Positions 12,583-26,391 of a stretch of DNA of 64,000 nt are shown piece after piece (positions within the stretch are counted from its first letter, which is position 1; each line of letters opens with the position of its first letter). The stretch lies in contig CM072889.1 of the NCBI GenBank assembly GCA_037013685.1, forward strand, positions 17,741,976 to 17,805,975, in the 5' to 3' direction. Source of the stretch: Acridotheres tristis (lineage: Eukaryota; Chordata; Aves; Passeriformes; Sturnidae). Position numbers and translations under genes: made by a program. The notes beneath the pieces were generated by a model. That model was not told the DNA's origin. It ran no database searches and worked only from the letters and a program-made list of their open reading frames with translations.

Positions 12583-13489
12583 GTAAGCAGCCACAGGATG
12601 TTACATGGCCTCACTGCATTGTGGCAAGAAAGAGTTGAAATTCAGTTATTTTACCATTCTCACTCTTTCCAGGAATCAAATAATGTGATGGATCACGTTA
12701 GAAATTGCTGGACTGAAAAAACCCGAATTGGAATAATCCCTTTCCATCCCCTTTATTCCAAAACGGCACAGGGAGGGTCAACACAACATGGAATGCTGGA
12801 TATAAAAAGTGTGGCACGTGTAAAACAGTTCTTCCATCGAAATCAGCAAGTGCTGTTGTTTAGCTGAACAACTCCAGCAGTCACGGTGCCTTTTCCTGTT
12901 ACCTGATGCCATAGCAACAACAATCCATTTGAAAACTGGTAGTAAGGTAATATATTATCATGACAGCTGTGTTACACTGCCTCTCCTTTGCTCTTGACTT
13001 TACACAACAATGTGAAGATGTTTTTTAACCAAGTTTTCAAGTTGAAAATAACACGGTGTCAAAATATTTTCTCCGAACCAATCAGCACTATTGAAAAACA
13101 TCACTGAGCTTTGCATTTCCATGACAACTCGTCTCAAATGTTACAAAGCTGCACCAAATTTCCTTACAAAGAAGAGTTCTTACAAGAAAAAATTGATTCA
13201 TGTAACCTGCTATACCTTAAAAACCTACATATGTTCTGTATGTTCACGACAAAACTGTAGTGGTGATATTTAGGTTTTCCAGATTTACATTTCTGGTAGG
13301 AACTTCTTATAGATGGCAGGGGCAACTTCTGTGTTTTAATAAAATGTAGATTCAGCTATGAACTGTTGATTACAAAGCAGATGCAAAAACTACAAACACA
13401 AGAATGTGAAAATTGAGAAAGGCTTTCCACCAAACAGAGCAGGGGCAATTTTAGGCTGAAGTGACAGCTATACAATTGAAATGGGGGAA
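12583..13489. other. non-coding DNA, no gene seen
   Basis: Unique AT-rich sequence. The 108-codon frame that starts in the CR1 end (12541-12867) has no recognisable domain. I see no structure of note. Confidence 0.5.
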
Positions 13490-13543
13490 AAACAAAACAA
13501 AACAAAACAAAACAAAACAAAACAAAACAAAACAAAACAAAAC
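13490..13543. repeat. AAAAC pentanucleotide microsatellite
   Basis: About 10 to 11 near-perfect copies of the 5-base unit AAAAC in 54 bases. It gives a Phe/Val/Leu/Cys run in the minus frame 13451-13693, which is therefore not a gene. Purity suggests a young, length-variable locus. Confidence 0.95.
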
Positions 13544-16500
13544 TTCTATAGTTTCCCTGTATTTTTCCCCTGGGGAACCAGCATCAGCAGCTGAGAAACT
13601 CCAAACCCTTGCTTCTTCTAAAGATAGCTCAATCTCATGATCCCAATGATTTGTGTTTAAGGAAAATAATCCCTTTAATATACTGGCAGACATGTCTTAT
13701 CAAACACAGTCTGCTATGGGATTAACAATTTATTATCAAATCTAAAATCACTCAGATTAGTGACACAGTGTGGAATAAACATCACAAAGTATTATAAACC
13801 TACAAGGAAATTTCATTTGTAGTGGATTTTCAGATAACCAATTACAATTTACAATCCATTTACAATGGATTACTGTGTACTTTAAGGAGGTTTTTTATTA
13901 ACAGTTGGATGGGGGGAAAATATTGGCTTTCCACTACTATTTCATCTACCCTGTTATTGCAAACTCATAAAGCACAGAGTAAAATGATAATGACAATGCT
14001 TAAATTAGGTATGCTTTGACAATTAACTCAAACTTCGAATGGAGCAGTTTTACCCTTTTCCAGCAACTCTGCTGCCTGCATGGTCAGGGACTGTGGGAAG
14101 TACAAAAGGAATCAGAAAAACCTGTACAGAATGGAGTGGAAAGTCAAGGATTTAGAATAATGATTAACTTTTATATGGTGATAGAATATTCTTCTAACTC
14201 ACCTTTTCACGGATGTGACTTTCTTTTGATTAAAAAAAAAAAAAGAATTTTGATGTCACTGACAAATGGGCTCAAAGTTGGCCACAATCTCAGTTTTAAT
14301 TGGTTGACATAACCCAAGCTGATGGGTTTATAATACAATTTAATACAATGTGGAGATCAAATCAAAAATAGATGTCAAAGATTTGCTACACATTTGATTC
14401 TTTATTAATAGACTTTATAATATCTGTCATTTGTGTGACCTCCGCTATAAACATTAAAGAGGAATATTTTCCATTACTAAAACAGAATGAGAAAACCCTG
14501 AATTTGTGAGCTTTTATCCAGAGGTTCATTTCATGAGTGGTATTGCTTTGAGTACAGCAATCAATCTTTCAGAGAGTGCCTCCAGAAAAAGTGAAGGTTA
14601 CATTTCACTCTGGCTAGGGAGGAAACTCTGGGCAGGATTGCTGAGAACCCTGCTAACGATCCCAAATGATTTCTGTGTAAATCATTCCACGAGGAGAGAT
14701 TCCCAAACCCTCCCATTTTCCAGTGATTTGTCTGCCAGGCTGACAAGCTCTCAGTGAGAGACAATTCTATGGCACAGAACACGATCCCATGAAGCCTGCT
14801 GTGATCAATCTAAATAAAGGATGAAATGTAAAATGCTTCTCTGCATTGATTTCACTACACCTGGCAATAATCCTTCCAGCCTCCTTGATTGACTCTTACA
14901 ATTACAGCCCACATTTTTCACAGTGACACATCCATACCATCCACGAGTTCTGCCACAAAGCACTTCCTATTAAGAATCTTTCAGAAAGTGATGCTAAACC
15001 CTCCTAAAAAATGACCAGATAAGACATATTCAGGTTCTAGGTGACAGAAATAGCAACAAGCCCCCCCAGAAAATGAGGAATTCTGAGGAAATTGCAGTTT
15101 TCTAAGGGAAAAAAAAGAAGAAAGTCCTATTGTACCTTGGTTTAACATTAACCTGGCTGCTGAACTGGCCTCTCTGACAGGTGAGCACCAGGTACTCGCT
15201 CTTGGCAAAACTCTTGTAAGATTATTAAGAAATGGTATTAATTTCCTTCTATTTAAGGCTTGTGTTCCACAAACAGTTCATTATTTAACAAGCAATTATC
15301 ACCAAAGCAGTGAGTTAGCTCACTACAACCAGCTGTGCACCACAGATGGAGGAAACAGGTAAAAGAAACTCCAGCCCACTTTTTCACACAGCAGCAGCAG
15401 CATCCCAGAAATTCAATACTCCCAAAATTCAATACTCCAAAAGCTGAGAGAATTGCAGTGGCAACGGTTTGAAAGTTTTGCCTTTTTTTCCTTGCCCAAG
15501 CCCAATGAGAATGGATTTTCATAGCTGAGATGCAAAAGCAACCACGGCCACTCCTGCACATAAGAAATCAGCCAAGGACCAACCACAGCCTGTCAGGAGG
15601 ATTTCCTGTGTCACTCCCATAATGTGACACAATTTCCATTTTGGGGTTTGAAAGGATAGCCAAGAGCTTCTAAAAAATGCTTTAAGAAATCACAGTAGTT
15701 TGGGATTTTAAAAAAAACCCAAACAAAATATAAAAAGCTTTTCATTCCAAAAGTCTGTCACAACTTAAAGAAATTAAAACTAATTTTCTGACACCTCCTA
15801 ACGTTTGAGATTCTTTTGGGGCTTTTTTTTTTTTTATTTCTTTTGAGAAGTTTTCCCAATATGTTTCAATCCTTTAATTTGTTTCACCAGGTTAATGATT
15901 TCGACAACAAAAATGTCATCCTCCTAAACCTCCTATGGCAACGTGGCACCTTCTCCCTGCCCCTGCTGCCAAGAACAAATGTGTTGTTGGGTTTATTAAT
16001 GTTACCTGAAGCAATCTGTTGGCCACACTGCCTCCAGCAAATGGGCATGCCAAATCCACAAGAGTAATAATTATTTTCATGTATTCTCTTGTTTGGATCT
16101 CCATTTCAGTTACTGCCTCCCCTCAACAGATAACAGAATAATTTAACTCCCTTACTAGCTGAATATTACAAAAAGAAATAAAATTAATTAAAAGAAGGCC
16201 TATTCTTACAGTTCTTGCTCAGCCTTTTCAGCAAGATACAGAAGCAAAGAATAAACTTTATTAAACATCTTTTAAAGGCAGGTCATTAAATTACTCCATT
16301 CCTCACATGACTTAGCCCCATCTGTACCCTTGCCAAGCCACTCAGACAAATTAAAGAGGGAGGTGCACATTTTCTAGGAGACACTTGAATATATTTTCAT
16401 GTTTGCCCTACATAAGACTTTTACCACCTTCTCACAATTACTCTTTGGGAAAGAGCATCAGCAGAAGGAAGGGCTGGCTTTAATTTTTTTTGTTTGTTTT

Positions 16501-17913
16501 ATTTTTTTTCCCTCCACAAACAGCACTACAAACTTTTTTTTTCATCACTTTGGCCAGCCAGTCTGGTCTCTACCCACCACTATCTAGGATTATGTTTCTA
16601 ATATAATAATTAATTGCCAGATTTACAACCACACACGTAATATATTTTACATATTATAAAATATAAAGCCAGATTCCCCCTTAAAAGTCCTATCATTGGC
16701 TGCTGCCTGCTGCCCAGGTTTTTGCAAAGAGCTTGGAAAGGACACCCACCCCAGAGCCTGCCCAGTGCCATCAGCCCTGAGCTGCCTCTGAAACTTTGGG
16801 AGCACAGATGGAATTCTGCAGAGACGTGGAAGCACACATGGAATAAGCTGAAATGAGCTTAATGCACAAACAAATGTTTGGCAGTGCAAGATAATGACCG
16901 TGTGGCTTTTTGTGCAAATTAAGCACTTCTCAGGGTTGATTAGGGCTGCATTTGTCGAGAATTCATAGAGACAGTCATGAATAAAAATCACTTGCTGGAC
17001 TTTGGTCTAGGCTAATCACAACCTCTGGAGAAACAGCAGAGGCAGGAAAACTTCTGCAATATCATATGTTAAGCATCTTCAACATTTTAAACTGAAAATA
17101 TTCTTAATCCCTCGTGCAGTACCAGACCCACCCTAAAGCCACTCTTTTTCTGCCTTTCTCAAATATAACCAAGCAATTGGGAGAAAACAGCTGGAATTAG
17201 AACAATTTTTACAGGTGAGTTACAAATCTCTGAAACCAGGAGTTTATAATCACACACCGACACAGCTCCACGAAGATAAATCAGTCCTGTAAGTCATATT
17301 CCATAAATCAGAAATTTGGGATGCAGATCTCAACACTTATTCATAAACCAGCAAAGCTGATCAACAATAGGAGCAATATTTTATCAGTAAATCACTTTTG
17401 GCAAAGATAATCCCCTGTGTTAATTTGCTTAACGTTTTTTTAAAGTTGTATTTTGGGGGTTCTGCCTGTGAGGAGCTGGTGCTTGTGCAGACCCAGGATC
17501 CCAGCCTGGGGCCCAGGGGAGGGATGTAAGGATGGTTCTGTTTCTGATATTTGTGCCACAGCTCCAATCCAGAATGAACATCTCAACACTTGGTTAATAG
17601 CCCGGGTTCCTGCACATTCTGCCCTCCTCCAAAATCCAAGGCTCTGCTGAACAGACAGCTATGACACCAGTCATGGCATATAAAAAATAACGAATGTAAT
17701 AGGGAAAAAAAACAACAAGGCTGAAAGACAGAAGCTTTCTGCTCCTGGGTTTGTCTCACTCAGCCTAGTGTAAACTCATCTCTTCATTAAAAACTACAAT
17801 TTTCAAGTACATGCCAAAAGTTTGACTTCTAAATGAAGGAAATTGAATGAATGCAAGAAGAATTCTGGCTTATTTTCTGGTCTTCCTGTGTAAATTTTCC
17901 AATGGTTTTCTTT
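13544..17913. other. non-coding AT-rich DNA, no gene seen
   Basis: Holds a 16-17 base tandem duplication (AAATTCAATACTCC) at about 15408-15438, an A13 tract near 14231-14243, a T14-like tract near 15822-15834 and a T/G tract at 16486-16511. A short 7-bp inverted repeat AATCCAT/ATGGATT with a 5-base loop lies near 13853-13871. Frames here are all under 115 codons and none is recognisable. Confidence 0.5.
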
Positions 17914-17950
17914 AAAACAAACAAACAAACAAACAAACAGACAGACAGAG
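17914..17950. repeat. AAAC / ACAG compound microsatellite
   Basis: About six copies of AAAC pass into about three copies of ACAG, then into A9. It is a simple repeat with a change of unit, as produced by a point mutation spreading by slippage. Confidence 0.9.
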
Positions 17951-19531
17951 AAAAAAAAATCCTGAGAAATTGAATTTGTGACTTGTAAACCCTTTCCTAG
18001 TACAGTGAGAATGGCACTTTCTGGGTAACACTCCTTCCTAGTGCACACATTTACTGTGCTGGTGTTTCTGAGTGAAAGCTGTTTATCTCCAGTGCAATCA
18101 GTAAACAAACACATGCACATGTTCATTTAGAGCACTTTAATAATGTTCTGTGTTTACTGAACTCAGGAAGGGTCATCTGGGTTCGAGCTTAACTTCTCTT
18201 CCCTCCAGCCTCGAAAAAATGAGGGGAAAGCTATTTGTTTTATTTGTTTTCTCTTCCTAAATGTTCAAGAAATTATTACTGAAAAATACCTCTCAGCCTC
18301 AATAAATAGGAAATGCAGAATGAAATAAGTTTCTTTCCTCAGTGGAATCATTTATTGCCTCTGATACAAACCAGGGTGATCACAGAGTGGGGCTGTGCTC
18401 ACCTTCCTAAACTGCACTTCTAGCTGCAGTTTGTATGGATGTGAAATTGAGATTTCTCCTGAGGAAATGTTCCACTTCCAAAAGACCTGATGCCACTGGA
18501 GGAAATGATGGACCAGAAGAAATATTTTCTGCTTTTAGCACTGCTGTTCCTCCAGTGTAAAGGGACAGCACATACAGGCTGAGGGGATAAAGGAAAAAAA
18601 AGGCACAAATGAAATTCATCTTCTCTCCATCCACTGCAGCTCTGGTGGCCGAGCTGAGAAAAGAGACTGATGGTATTAAAAATATTAAAAATATTTAAAA
18701 TACCCCTGAGCTCTGCCAGGAACTTTGGACCCCCAGGGTGGGATGCCAGGGATGACAAAATGTTTGTCCTTGAAGTGCACACTCACATCCGCCTCTCTAC
18801 AGGGGGAGCTGAAGGAGCAAATAAAGGGCAGGGGGATCTTTGGGGACATTAATCTTCATAAAATGGGTTTGTGCAGTCAGCCCACAGCTGGGCAGGGCTG
18901 GGAGATTCCTTTTGCTCCAATTCCTTCCTCAGAGCTCTCTGTGCTGAGTATTGGCCACAAAATCTCTCAGAATTTATCAGAAATGAGGAATTTGGATGGG
19001 GACTTGCAGCTCCCTGCCCCAAACCACTGCAGGTTCATGCTCTGGAGGCAGGAGGAAAATATTTCTGTAGGATCATGGACTACAAATTACGAGACTGATT
19101 TGACCAGAAAATTAATGCACAAAATAGATAAAGATAAATTAAGTAGAAAATCATGTAGAGTCCTTGTGTAATTACAAGTTCAGATAGCAAGAACTGATAT
19201 GAAGTCCCTAGTTACACAGTATTTTCATACTGGATTTTTCTATAGTGAGCTAACTTAATAAGTTCTATTAAAAAAAAAAAACAAAAAAAAGATCCTTTTT
19301 TTTTTCTTAGCAATATTCAGAAATTTGAATGAGATTCTAGTAATTGGGATGTTTGTAAGAACACTTACACAACGTGGCTTATATTTGAATGGTTCTACCT
19401 TCATAAATGACTGGAAAAGGGAGTCATAAATGCAAATGCTCATCAGGCTTTACTGAAGTAATTGAAGTTTGCCATCCCAAGAATTAACTCCAATCACAAA
19501 GTTTGTGATCTAACAGGTACCTATTGTAAAG
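17951..19531. other. non-coding DNA, no gene seen
   Basis: A GC-richer patch at about 18700-19060 is open in several plus frames, the longest 18725-19171 (148 codons). It shows no domain, and overlapping open frames argue against coding. A12-C-A8 at about 19270-19290 followed by T10 can fold back. No recognised repeat. Confidence 0.5.
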
Positions 19532-19559
19532 AAAAAAAAAAAAAAAAATTTTTTTTTTT
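19532..19559. repeat. A17/T11 palindromic homopolymer junction
   Basis: A run of 17 A is followed without a gap by 11 T, so 22 bases form a perfect palindrome. Such junctions can arise where two poly(A) tails of retroposed copies meet tail to tail, or by slippage. It is also a place where read or assembly errors are common. Confidence 0.85.
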
Positions 19560-22500
19560 GGAAGGTCCTCCAGGTGCACACTACTTTATGGGGAAGGGGA
19601 GATGTGGAAAAGAATCAAACCTTGGAGCCAACAAAATCTTAATAGGTAAAGTTAATACAAAATGTTATGCTAAGTTATGTTCATGTATTTTAAAAACCTA
19701 AAGTTATTTGGAAATGGTATTAAAATCTCTGCCCAAAAATACACTTTAGAGATTCACACAATCAGAGAAACAGCAAAAAAAAGCAGTGCTGAGAATAAGC
19801 TTTAATTCCAAAGGGAATTTCAAACTGTGCAAAAGAAACCAAGTCTTTAATAGTTAGCTGTTAATAATTATTACCAGACTTGTGAAGGATTTTAATGGCA
19901 TGATTTAATGTGAACTATTTCTGCCTTATAGGAGTTTCCAAAGAATTTATCCAGGATTCTTGGCCAGTCTGTTGTAATTGAAAAGATGATCAAACTGCTT
20001 GTGAAGTACCACTGGAAACTGTTAAATGTAACTTGGATATTTCCTTTTCAAGCTCATTTCTCTAACAAAGGTGGGGTTGCTCCAGTGCCTTTTGTCCTCC
20101 AGAGGAAACTTTTCCATTGCAGCATCACAGTGAACCAAAGTTTCCATGTGTGTGAAGGACAGAGAAAGAGGATAATAAAAATACAAACTCTCTGTCATCA
20201 AGGTGTTAACTTTACTTAACTCACTTTTTTCCTTTTTTTTTTTTTTTTTAATTTTTTCAAGTTAATCCTCCAGTGGATTAAAGAAATTAAATACAATTTA
20301 TGGAGGAAAGCAAAACAAAGCACAGAGCAGCTAGAGATTTCTGGAAATCAGATATTCAGTTTCTCCCCCATCCCTCTGTGGCTTTGCTGTGCAGGATACA
20401 TAAGGTTCTTGAAATATAATCCACATAAACAGATAAGAATTGGTGAGTTCCATTCTGAAAGTTCAATACTAAATTATAAATAAAACTCAGAGGCAGATGC
20501 AACTCATCTTCTCTGAATGTAAAGTGGGATAGATAAACATTGGTAAATGTTATGTATTTCAAAATACACAAAGTTTAATCAAATTAAAGCTCTGTTTCAC
20601 ATTCTTTGGCTTTTAGTCCAAGGAAACGTTCCTTATTCTAACTAGCTGTATATTTATTTTAATATACAACGCTGCAAAATATCATCTTACTTCTGTTATT
20701 TGCCTGAAGGAAATTCATTTCAAATATGAAACTTTTACACAATATTTACTGTTCAAGTACTGCAGCTTTTATTAAATGGGGCCAGACAGGATGCCAAGGG
20801 ATTTAAAGAGAGAATTAATAACAACCATTGCTAATTTAGGCTTATGCACTACATTATTGCAAAAGCAAGAATGAGGATAGGAAACCAGGGATAATCCAAT
20901 TGATACTAAACATTTTGAACTTATTAACTGTATTTGAACAAAAACATTTTTTAAAAGGCTACATAGCTAAAATAAGACACATAATCCATCAGAGATAGCA
21001 CAGAAAATTAATCTTTTCCTTTTTAATTTGGCTAAATTTGCAATGACAGTGTTCAGCCCCACCTCCCTGAACTTCACATGATCTCCACTGATTCAGTGAG
21101 GTCACAAATGAAAGGACAGCTGTAACTCACAGGAGCTCAAACCCCAGATTTCAATGAACAAATCTGAGTGGGGTTCTAAATTTCTAAAATAAGATACAGT
21201 TCATTTATATGATTAGGGTAAGAAACTAGTTTGGTTTCATTTCCCAATTTATTGCAGTCATCTGCTATTACAACAAACCTCTGTAGAGAAAAGGTGAAGA
21301 GAAACCTTCAGTTATTGGAAATCCATATTATTGAGGTATTTCTTCCTCAGCAGACAGCGTGGATATACTCACTCTAATTCAACATGTACATTCTCAATTC
21401 AATACAAACTCTATTGAATTTATACAGTGACCATTTTGACTTATTCTTGTAGGATTATCTGTGATATTCATCAATGTAATATCTGACTAGTTTACAATTA
21501 ACTAATTAATTCATCTTCAGATCACTCCTCAGAATTACCTACCATACCATCCTCAAATATCTTCGACAAAAACCCTTGAAAAGTGGTGATTCCTAACTCA
21601 CTATGGAAGCTAAGAAGAATAATTAAAATTTTTCTCCTTTTTATTCTGTACAAAGCTTTTCTTGTGATGAAAAGATGGCTAAACTCCTTCAAGAACTTAA
21701 ACCCAACTCTCTACAGCAGAGCCACTGCCACCAGAAGTCTTCAGTGTGAATTCTTCAAGATGGAAATCTGTCCCAGAGGGTGCCAGGCAATCTTCACAGC
21801 AAATGGAGCTCTTTTAAAGCAGAACATATGCACTGCTTAATGAGTATTAATATTAATTGTGCATCTGTTCTCTGCTATTTATAATAGAAAATATATAGCA
21901 TAATATAAGGCAGAAATACTTAAAATAAATGCAAATGTCCTTGCATTAAATAATGCCATGATTACTGTCATCACAAGTCTATGCAATGTTGAAGAGAGCA
22001 CTGAGGTATCTTTGTGTTAAAATTCTTTATGGAAAAGATAAATCTTATGTACTGAAAGCCAGAACTGTGAGTTTCATGAGAAAGCTGTATAAAACTAACT
22101 ACAATAGATGACAATGAACTATATTAATTTTTAATGGTTCAGATAACCATTAGCTGGAATTATGTTTGAAGCATTAATGAAAGCATCAAAGGCACCCCAG
22201 GCTAAGACACCTCTGCTTAAAAAGTTTGATTTGAGCTGCTCTGAGCTTATTTTGCCCAAGTTTGCAAAACTACAACCTGTCAGTCTTGGCACAAAATCTG
22301 TAATTTAGGGTCTCCAACCTGTAAAATCTTAATTTCTACACTGGTTTTTATTTGGTGAAAGGCAGGTTGCTCCCATCTTGTATAAAACACCCTGTCCTTC
22401 CCATTGATATATTTAAAATACTTTGAAAAATCTCAAGTTCTCCAATGAAAACTGGTGGATGTCCAGTGAAAAAAACAACTTGAGCTTTTCAAAATTCGAG

Positions 22501-23277
22501 TTGTCACCATTCCTCAAAGCTTCTCCAGATCCTTTGGAGCTCACTGTGGTTTCCATCACTGCTCTCCCTATGCTGTTCCACAGCACAAATCCAGTATTTT
22601 TACTACTCCATTCTCTCACCATTTACAGGGCCCCACTGACTTCTCTGCCAGGCAATAAATACAAACTTATCTTCACTACAAGTCTTTCAGAGTAGGAATA
22701 ATTCTCTAAGAGTAAGAAGCCCACCAAAATGGGGAATATTGAGGAGGATAAAATTATCCTCACCTTGCTGCTCCATGGAGAGGCCAAGTTACAGCAGAAA
22801 TATCACTTTTTACACAGAGGGATCACTGACCTTTCAAAGATCTGCACACTCTCTCTTTTTTTTTCTTACTCTTGATTAAATGGCAGCAAGGCAATTTAAT
22901 AAGAACAAAAAAAAAAGTCATATTAATGTATGAAAGCACATAAAAATGCACTGAAAGGAGGTAATCCCCTGCTGTAATGCAGGGAGAAAAACCAGAGTTA
23001 ACACAAACAAAAAATATCCAGCACCAAACAGACCAGATTCTACCCAGCAACTGATAGTTCCAAATATTGCAGGAAATTTTAAAAAGTAGAATTATAAGAA
23101 GTTAGGCAGCACTGTGATCACCATCAGAGGGACTGTAGGATCCCTTTTTGTAGAGTCATTTTCTAATCCTCAGACCAAGAATTTTCCCATGTGTATGTTT
23201 AGTTCCTAAATCAATGCTAAGAAATTCTGCAGATATTCTCATAATCAAAGATACCATCACTGAGATGACCAGCATAA
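19560..23277. other. AT-rich non-coding DNA, possible conserved elements
   Basis: Very AT-rich with few simple repeats. A T-rich tract lies at about 20225-20257. The stretches 20580-21000 and 21830-22150 have mixed AT-rich sequence with several TAAT and ATTA cores and no repeat character, as is often seen in conserved non-coding elements near developmental genes. This is a resemblance in texture only. No coding frame over 90 codons. Confidence 0.4.
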
Positions 23278-23338
23278 ATTAAAAATTTATAAATATATAT
23301 ACATACATACATATATATATATATAAATTATAAATTTA
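23278..23338. repeat. AT/ACAT microsatellite with inverted flanks
   Basis: TATA and ACAT units (23290-23325) lie between TAAATT-type arms (ATTAAAAATTTATAA on the left, ATAAATTATAAATTTA on the right) that can pair. The whole segment can extrude as an AT cruciform. Likely unstable in length. Confidence 0.8.
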
Positions 23339-24486
23339 CCTTTTCTCTCACATTGTCCTCATTCCACAGCCTCACTTTGGAAAAAATCCACATTTTTTTC
23401 CTAATGAGACTGCAAACAATTCAGTTAAAACTGATCTATTCTTTGAGCATCCCCATCCCAAAACATTCTGTTTCTGGTTTCTCAAGACCAAATTCAAAAC
23501 TTCAGGATGATCAGCCATTTTCCATTAAAAATGTCATTTTGCTCAGTGTTCAGTTTCCTTCCAGAAGTTTCAGTGACAAATTTTAAGCAAGTTCAAACAA
23601 ACTGAGAACACAAATGAAGACGACATTCAGTGAACACTGGTTGCTTTCTTCCTTTAAAACTTTCTATAAATAACCTGTGCCAGTTTTGACCATATCAGCA
23701 CTAACAACCGCGTAAGAAATTTGTATTTCTATAAAAAATAAAAAACACAAATCCTTTGCTTTTTCTGATTAAAATGTTTCAGGCAGCATCTTTAAAAGCC
23801 TAAACTTTCTCTGATGATCTTCCAGTCTGCCACCATGTACAGATGGCAAGTTATAATGGGGGGATCATCTACTAATTTGAGACATTTCCAGCTCAGATCA
23901 TGAATCAAAGTGCTGGCACTCTATAATGAGAGATCGATTGTGTTTTTTGTAGAAAGACCCTATAGAATTCCATAAATAATGAGTGTTTAGTGGGATGTGC
24001 AGGCAGCAGAGAACAAATTACATTTTCTCCAGAGGGGTCTTTAAAGCCACACCTCAAATGTGATGATAAATGTAGTGTGATGGAAAAGACTATGAATGTT
24101 AAAACGCTGTGCAGAATAATGTGCTCAGAAATTAGAATCCAGTGCATTTACTTTCTTCTGTTTAATAGTTAAGTAATCACTTCATCAAGACCTTTTCTCT
24201 AGTTACAGTAGCAGTGGGTCATAGCCAGCATTTCTCGAGTTTTTACAGATGGCAGCAAAACAAAATAATGTCTTTATTCCCAAAGGATCAGGATATTTCA
24301 CAGGCTCACGGTTTGAAACACGTAAATATCTTCACCAACTCATTACACCTGACTCCAGAGAAATGAGGCAATGGTCATCAGCTAAGGCACCATCTGGGAG
24401 TCCCAGAAATAGCTTTAATTACTGAGCTGGGCTGGGCTTCCTGCTGCTGGCAGAGGGCAGGCACAGCACAGGCTCTGGGCCAGCTG
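23339..24486. other. non-coding DNA, no gene seen
   Basis: Unique AT-rich sequence up to about 24400, where GC content rises sharply toward the minisatellite. Frames are under 81 codons and unremarkable. Confidence 0.5.
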
Positions 24487-25037
24487 GACAGAGCACCTCC
24501 AACAGCAGGGACAGAGTCTGGACATCCCTGGGACATCCCTGGGACACCTCCAACAGCAGGGACAGAGCCTGGACATCCCTGGGACACCCCTGGGACAGAT
24601 CCTGGACACCTCCAATAGCAGGGACAGATCCTGGACATCCCTGGGACATCCCTGGGACATCCCTGGGACATCCCTGGGACACCTCCAACAGCAGGGACAG
24701 ATCCTGGACATCCCTGGAACATCCCTGGGACATCCCTGGGACACCTCCAACAGCAGGGACAGAGCCTGGACATCCCTGGGACATCCCTGGGACACCTCCA
24801 ACAGCAGGGACAGAGCCTGGACATCCCTGGGACATCCCTGGGACATCCCTGGGACATCCCTGGGACAGATCCTGGACACCTCCAACAGCAGGGACAGATC
24901 CTGGACATCCCTGGGACATCCCTGGGACATCCCTGGGACATCCCTGGGACAGATCCTGGACATCCCTGGGACATCCCTGGGACATCCCTGGGACACCTCC
25001 AACAGCAGGGACAGAGCCTGGACACTCCTTGGACACC
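24487..25037. repeat. 11/18-bp higher-order minisatellite
   Basis: The array is built from 11-base units ACATCCCTGGG with variants ACAGATCCTGG and ACAGAGCCTGG, and an 18-base unit ACACCTCCAACAGCAGGG. The 18-mer occurs eight times (one with AATAG for AACAG). Between 18-mers lie variable blocks, mostly one ACAGA(G/T)CCTGG then two to four ACATCCCTGGG. The array is thus a higher-order repeat. Because 11 is not a multiple of three and the units lack stops, all three minus-strand frames stay open (209, 215 and 242 codons). These are not genes. GC content is far above that of the flanks. Confidence 0.95.
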
Positions 25038-26391
25038 CCCAAAACCAAGGATAAATCGTGGGCACCCTCCTGGCTTCTAATCTGTGGGCTGTTGCCACCC
25101 CTGCAGTTGGGAGGTGTTTGGGGTGACCACAGAGAAACTGCAAAATCTCATCTTCCCTTCTACCTTGTAGACTTCACCCTTTTTTCCAACAAAACAGCCA
25201 AGCCTTGACCTTGCTCCGGTTCCTCTTCCCTCCTCTTATTGATAAAATATTCCAGCAAAGCAAAAGGAGACAGAAAGAACAGAATTCCAAAGAATCAGAG
25301 ACAGAAGTAACTTCATTACTTCTTCACAGAGAGAAACTTCAAGCAGAAGTTACTCATTAATCTTGAAATGATCCTTTAAATCATGAACTATCAAAAGCCT
25401 AAGAGAACACCCAGGCATTACCCAGAACTAGAACACAAAGTCTAAGCCTCCAACCTGGGAAGAAATTCCTGGTTCAAGGACTTTTTCTTTAGTGTTTCCC
25501 CATATAGACACCCCAACATTTACAACCAGTAAAAATCACTCATGTCTCTTAGATCTTGGTCCCAAAAACTTATGTATTCAAGCAGGAAAGGAACACAAAA
25601 TGGGAAATTTAAAAGCTTTTCTGCCATTTCAACATTTGATTCAAAACCTGTCAGTGTTAAGTCTAAGAATTTCCTCTTATTCTCTTCTCTGCCCTCCCTC
25701 ACTCTAGGAAAGGCCGAGTCTGTTAAAAGGGACAGGTCACAGGGCAGGTGCCTGAGATCTCTGTTTGCTGCTTTCCTGTCCTGTCTCTCCCTGTGCCTCT
25801 GCCCCTGGTGCAGGGGGAATCCTGGCCCTCATTAATCAATCCTGTTAGCTGTGCACAAATTAACACCACACCACTGACCTCCAGGACAATCTTTGCAAGC
25901 TCACGTTTTCCAATGGCATTTGGGAAGAGCCTGAGGCTCCTCTGGAGCAGAATTTTATCAGAGATTTTCAGTGGATTCTGTGAGACCTGGAGCTCCTTTG
26001 CAGAGGTGTGCTGTCAGTCCAGGCTGCAGTGCCTCACAATTTTAAATACTCAAAGAGTTTCAGAGTAAATAATGGGTGCCTTTCTATGCCACCATAAATC
26101 AAAGCAAATAATGAATAAAAATAATGCTCTGCTTCACAGAGGTGAAGTTCTTTATACTCTTCTAATCAGCTGTAACTCAGAAAAAATATGAATGCAAAGA
26201 CCAACTCTATGTCTAATGCCTCCAGAAGATTTAAGTGGGGAAAAGAACAGTGGTAACCAATAAACAAGATTTACCTGCTTGCTGCGTGGCAATGTTATTT
26301 AATGCACATCTGTGTTTGGAAGCAGGGAGGAACGGGGCATCCTTTGCCTGCTGCTGTCAAGGTCACTGGAGCCATTCTGCTCAGGCAGGAG
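25038..26391. other. non-coding DNA, no gene seen
   Basis: A GC-moderate patch at about 25690-26050 has overlapping open frames of about 100 codons in two plus frames with no recognisable domain. The rest is AT-rich unique DNA. Confidence 0.5.

Noticed and set aside
24378..25143. Three overlapping minus-strand frames of 209, 215 and 242 codons, Cys/Pro/Gly/Asp-rich
   Set aside because: All come from stop-free 11-bp and 18-bp tandem units. Three frames open at once is expected from the repeat and argues against coding.
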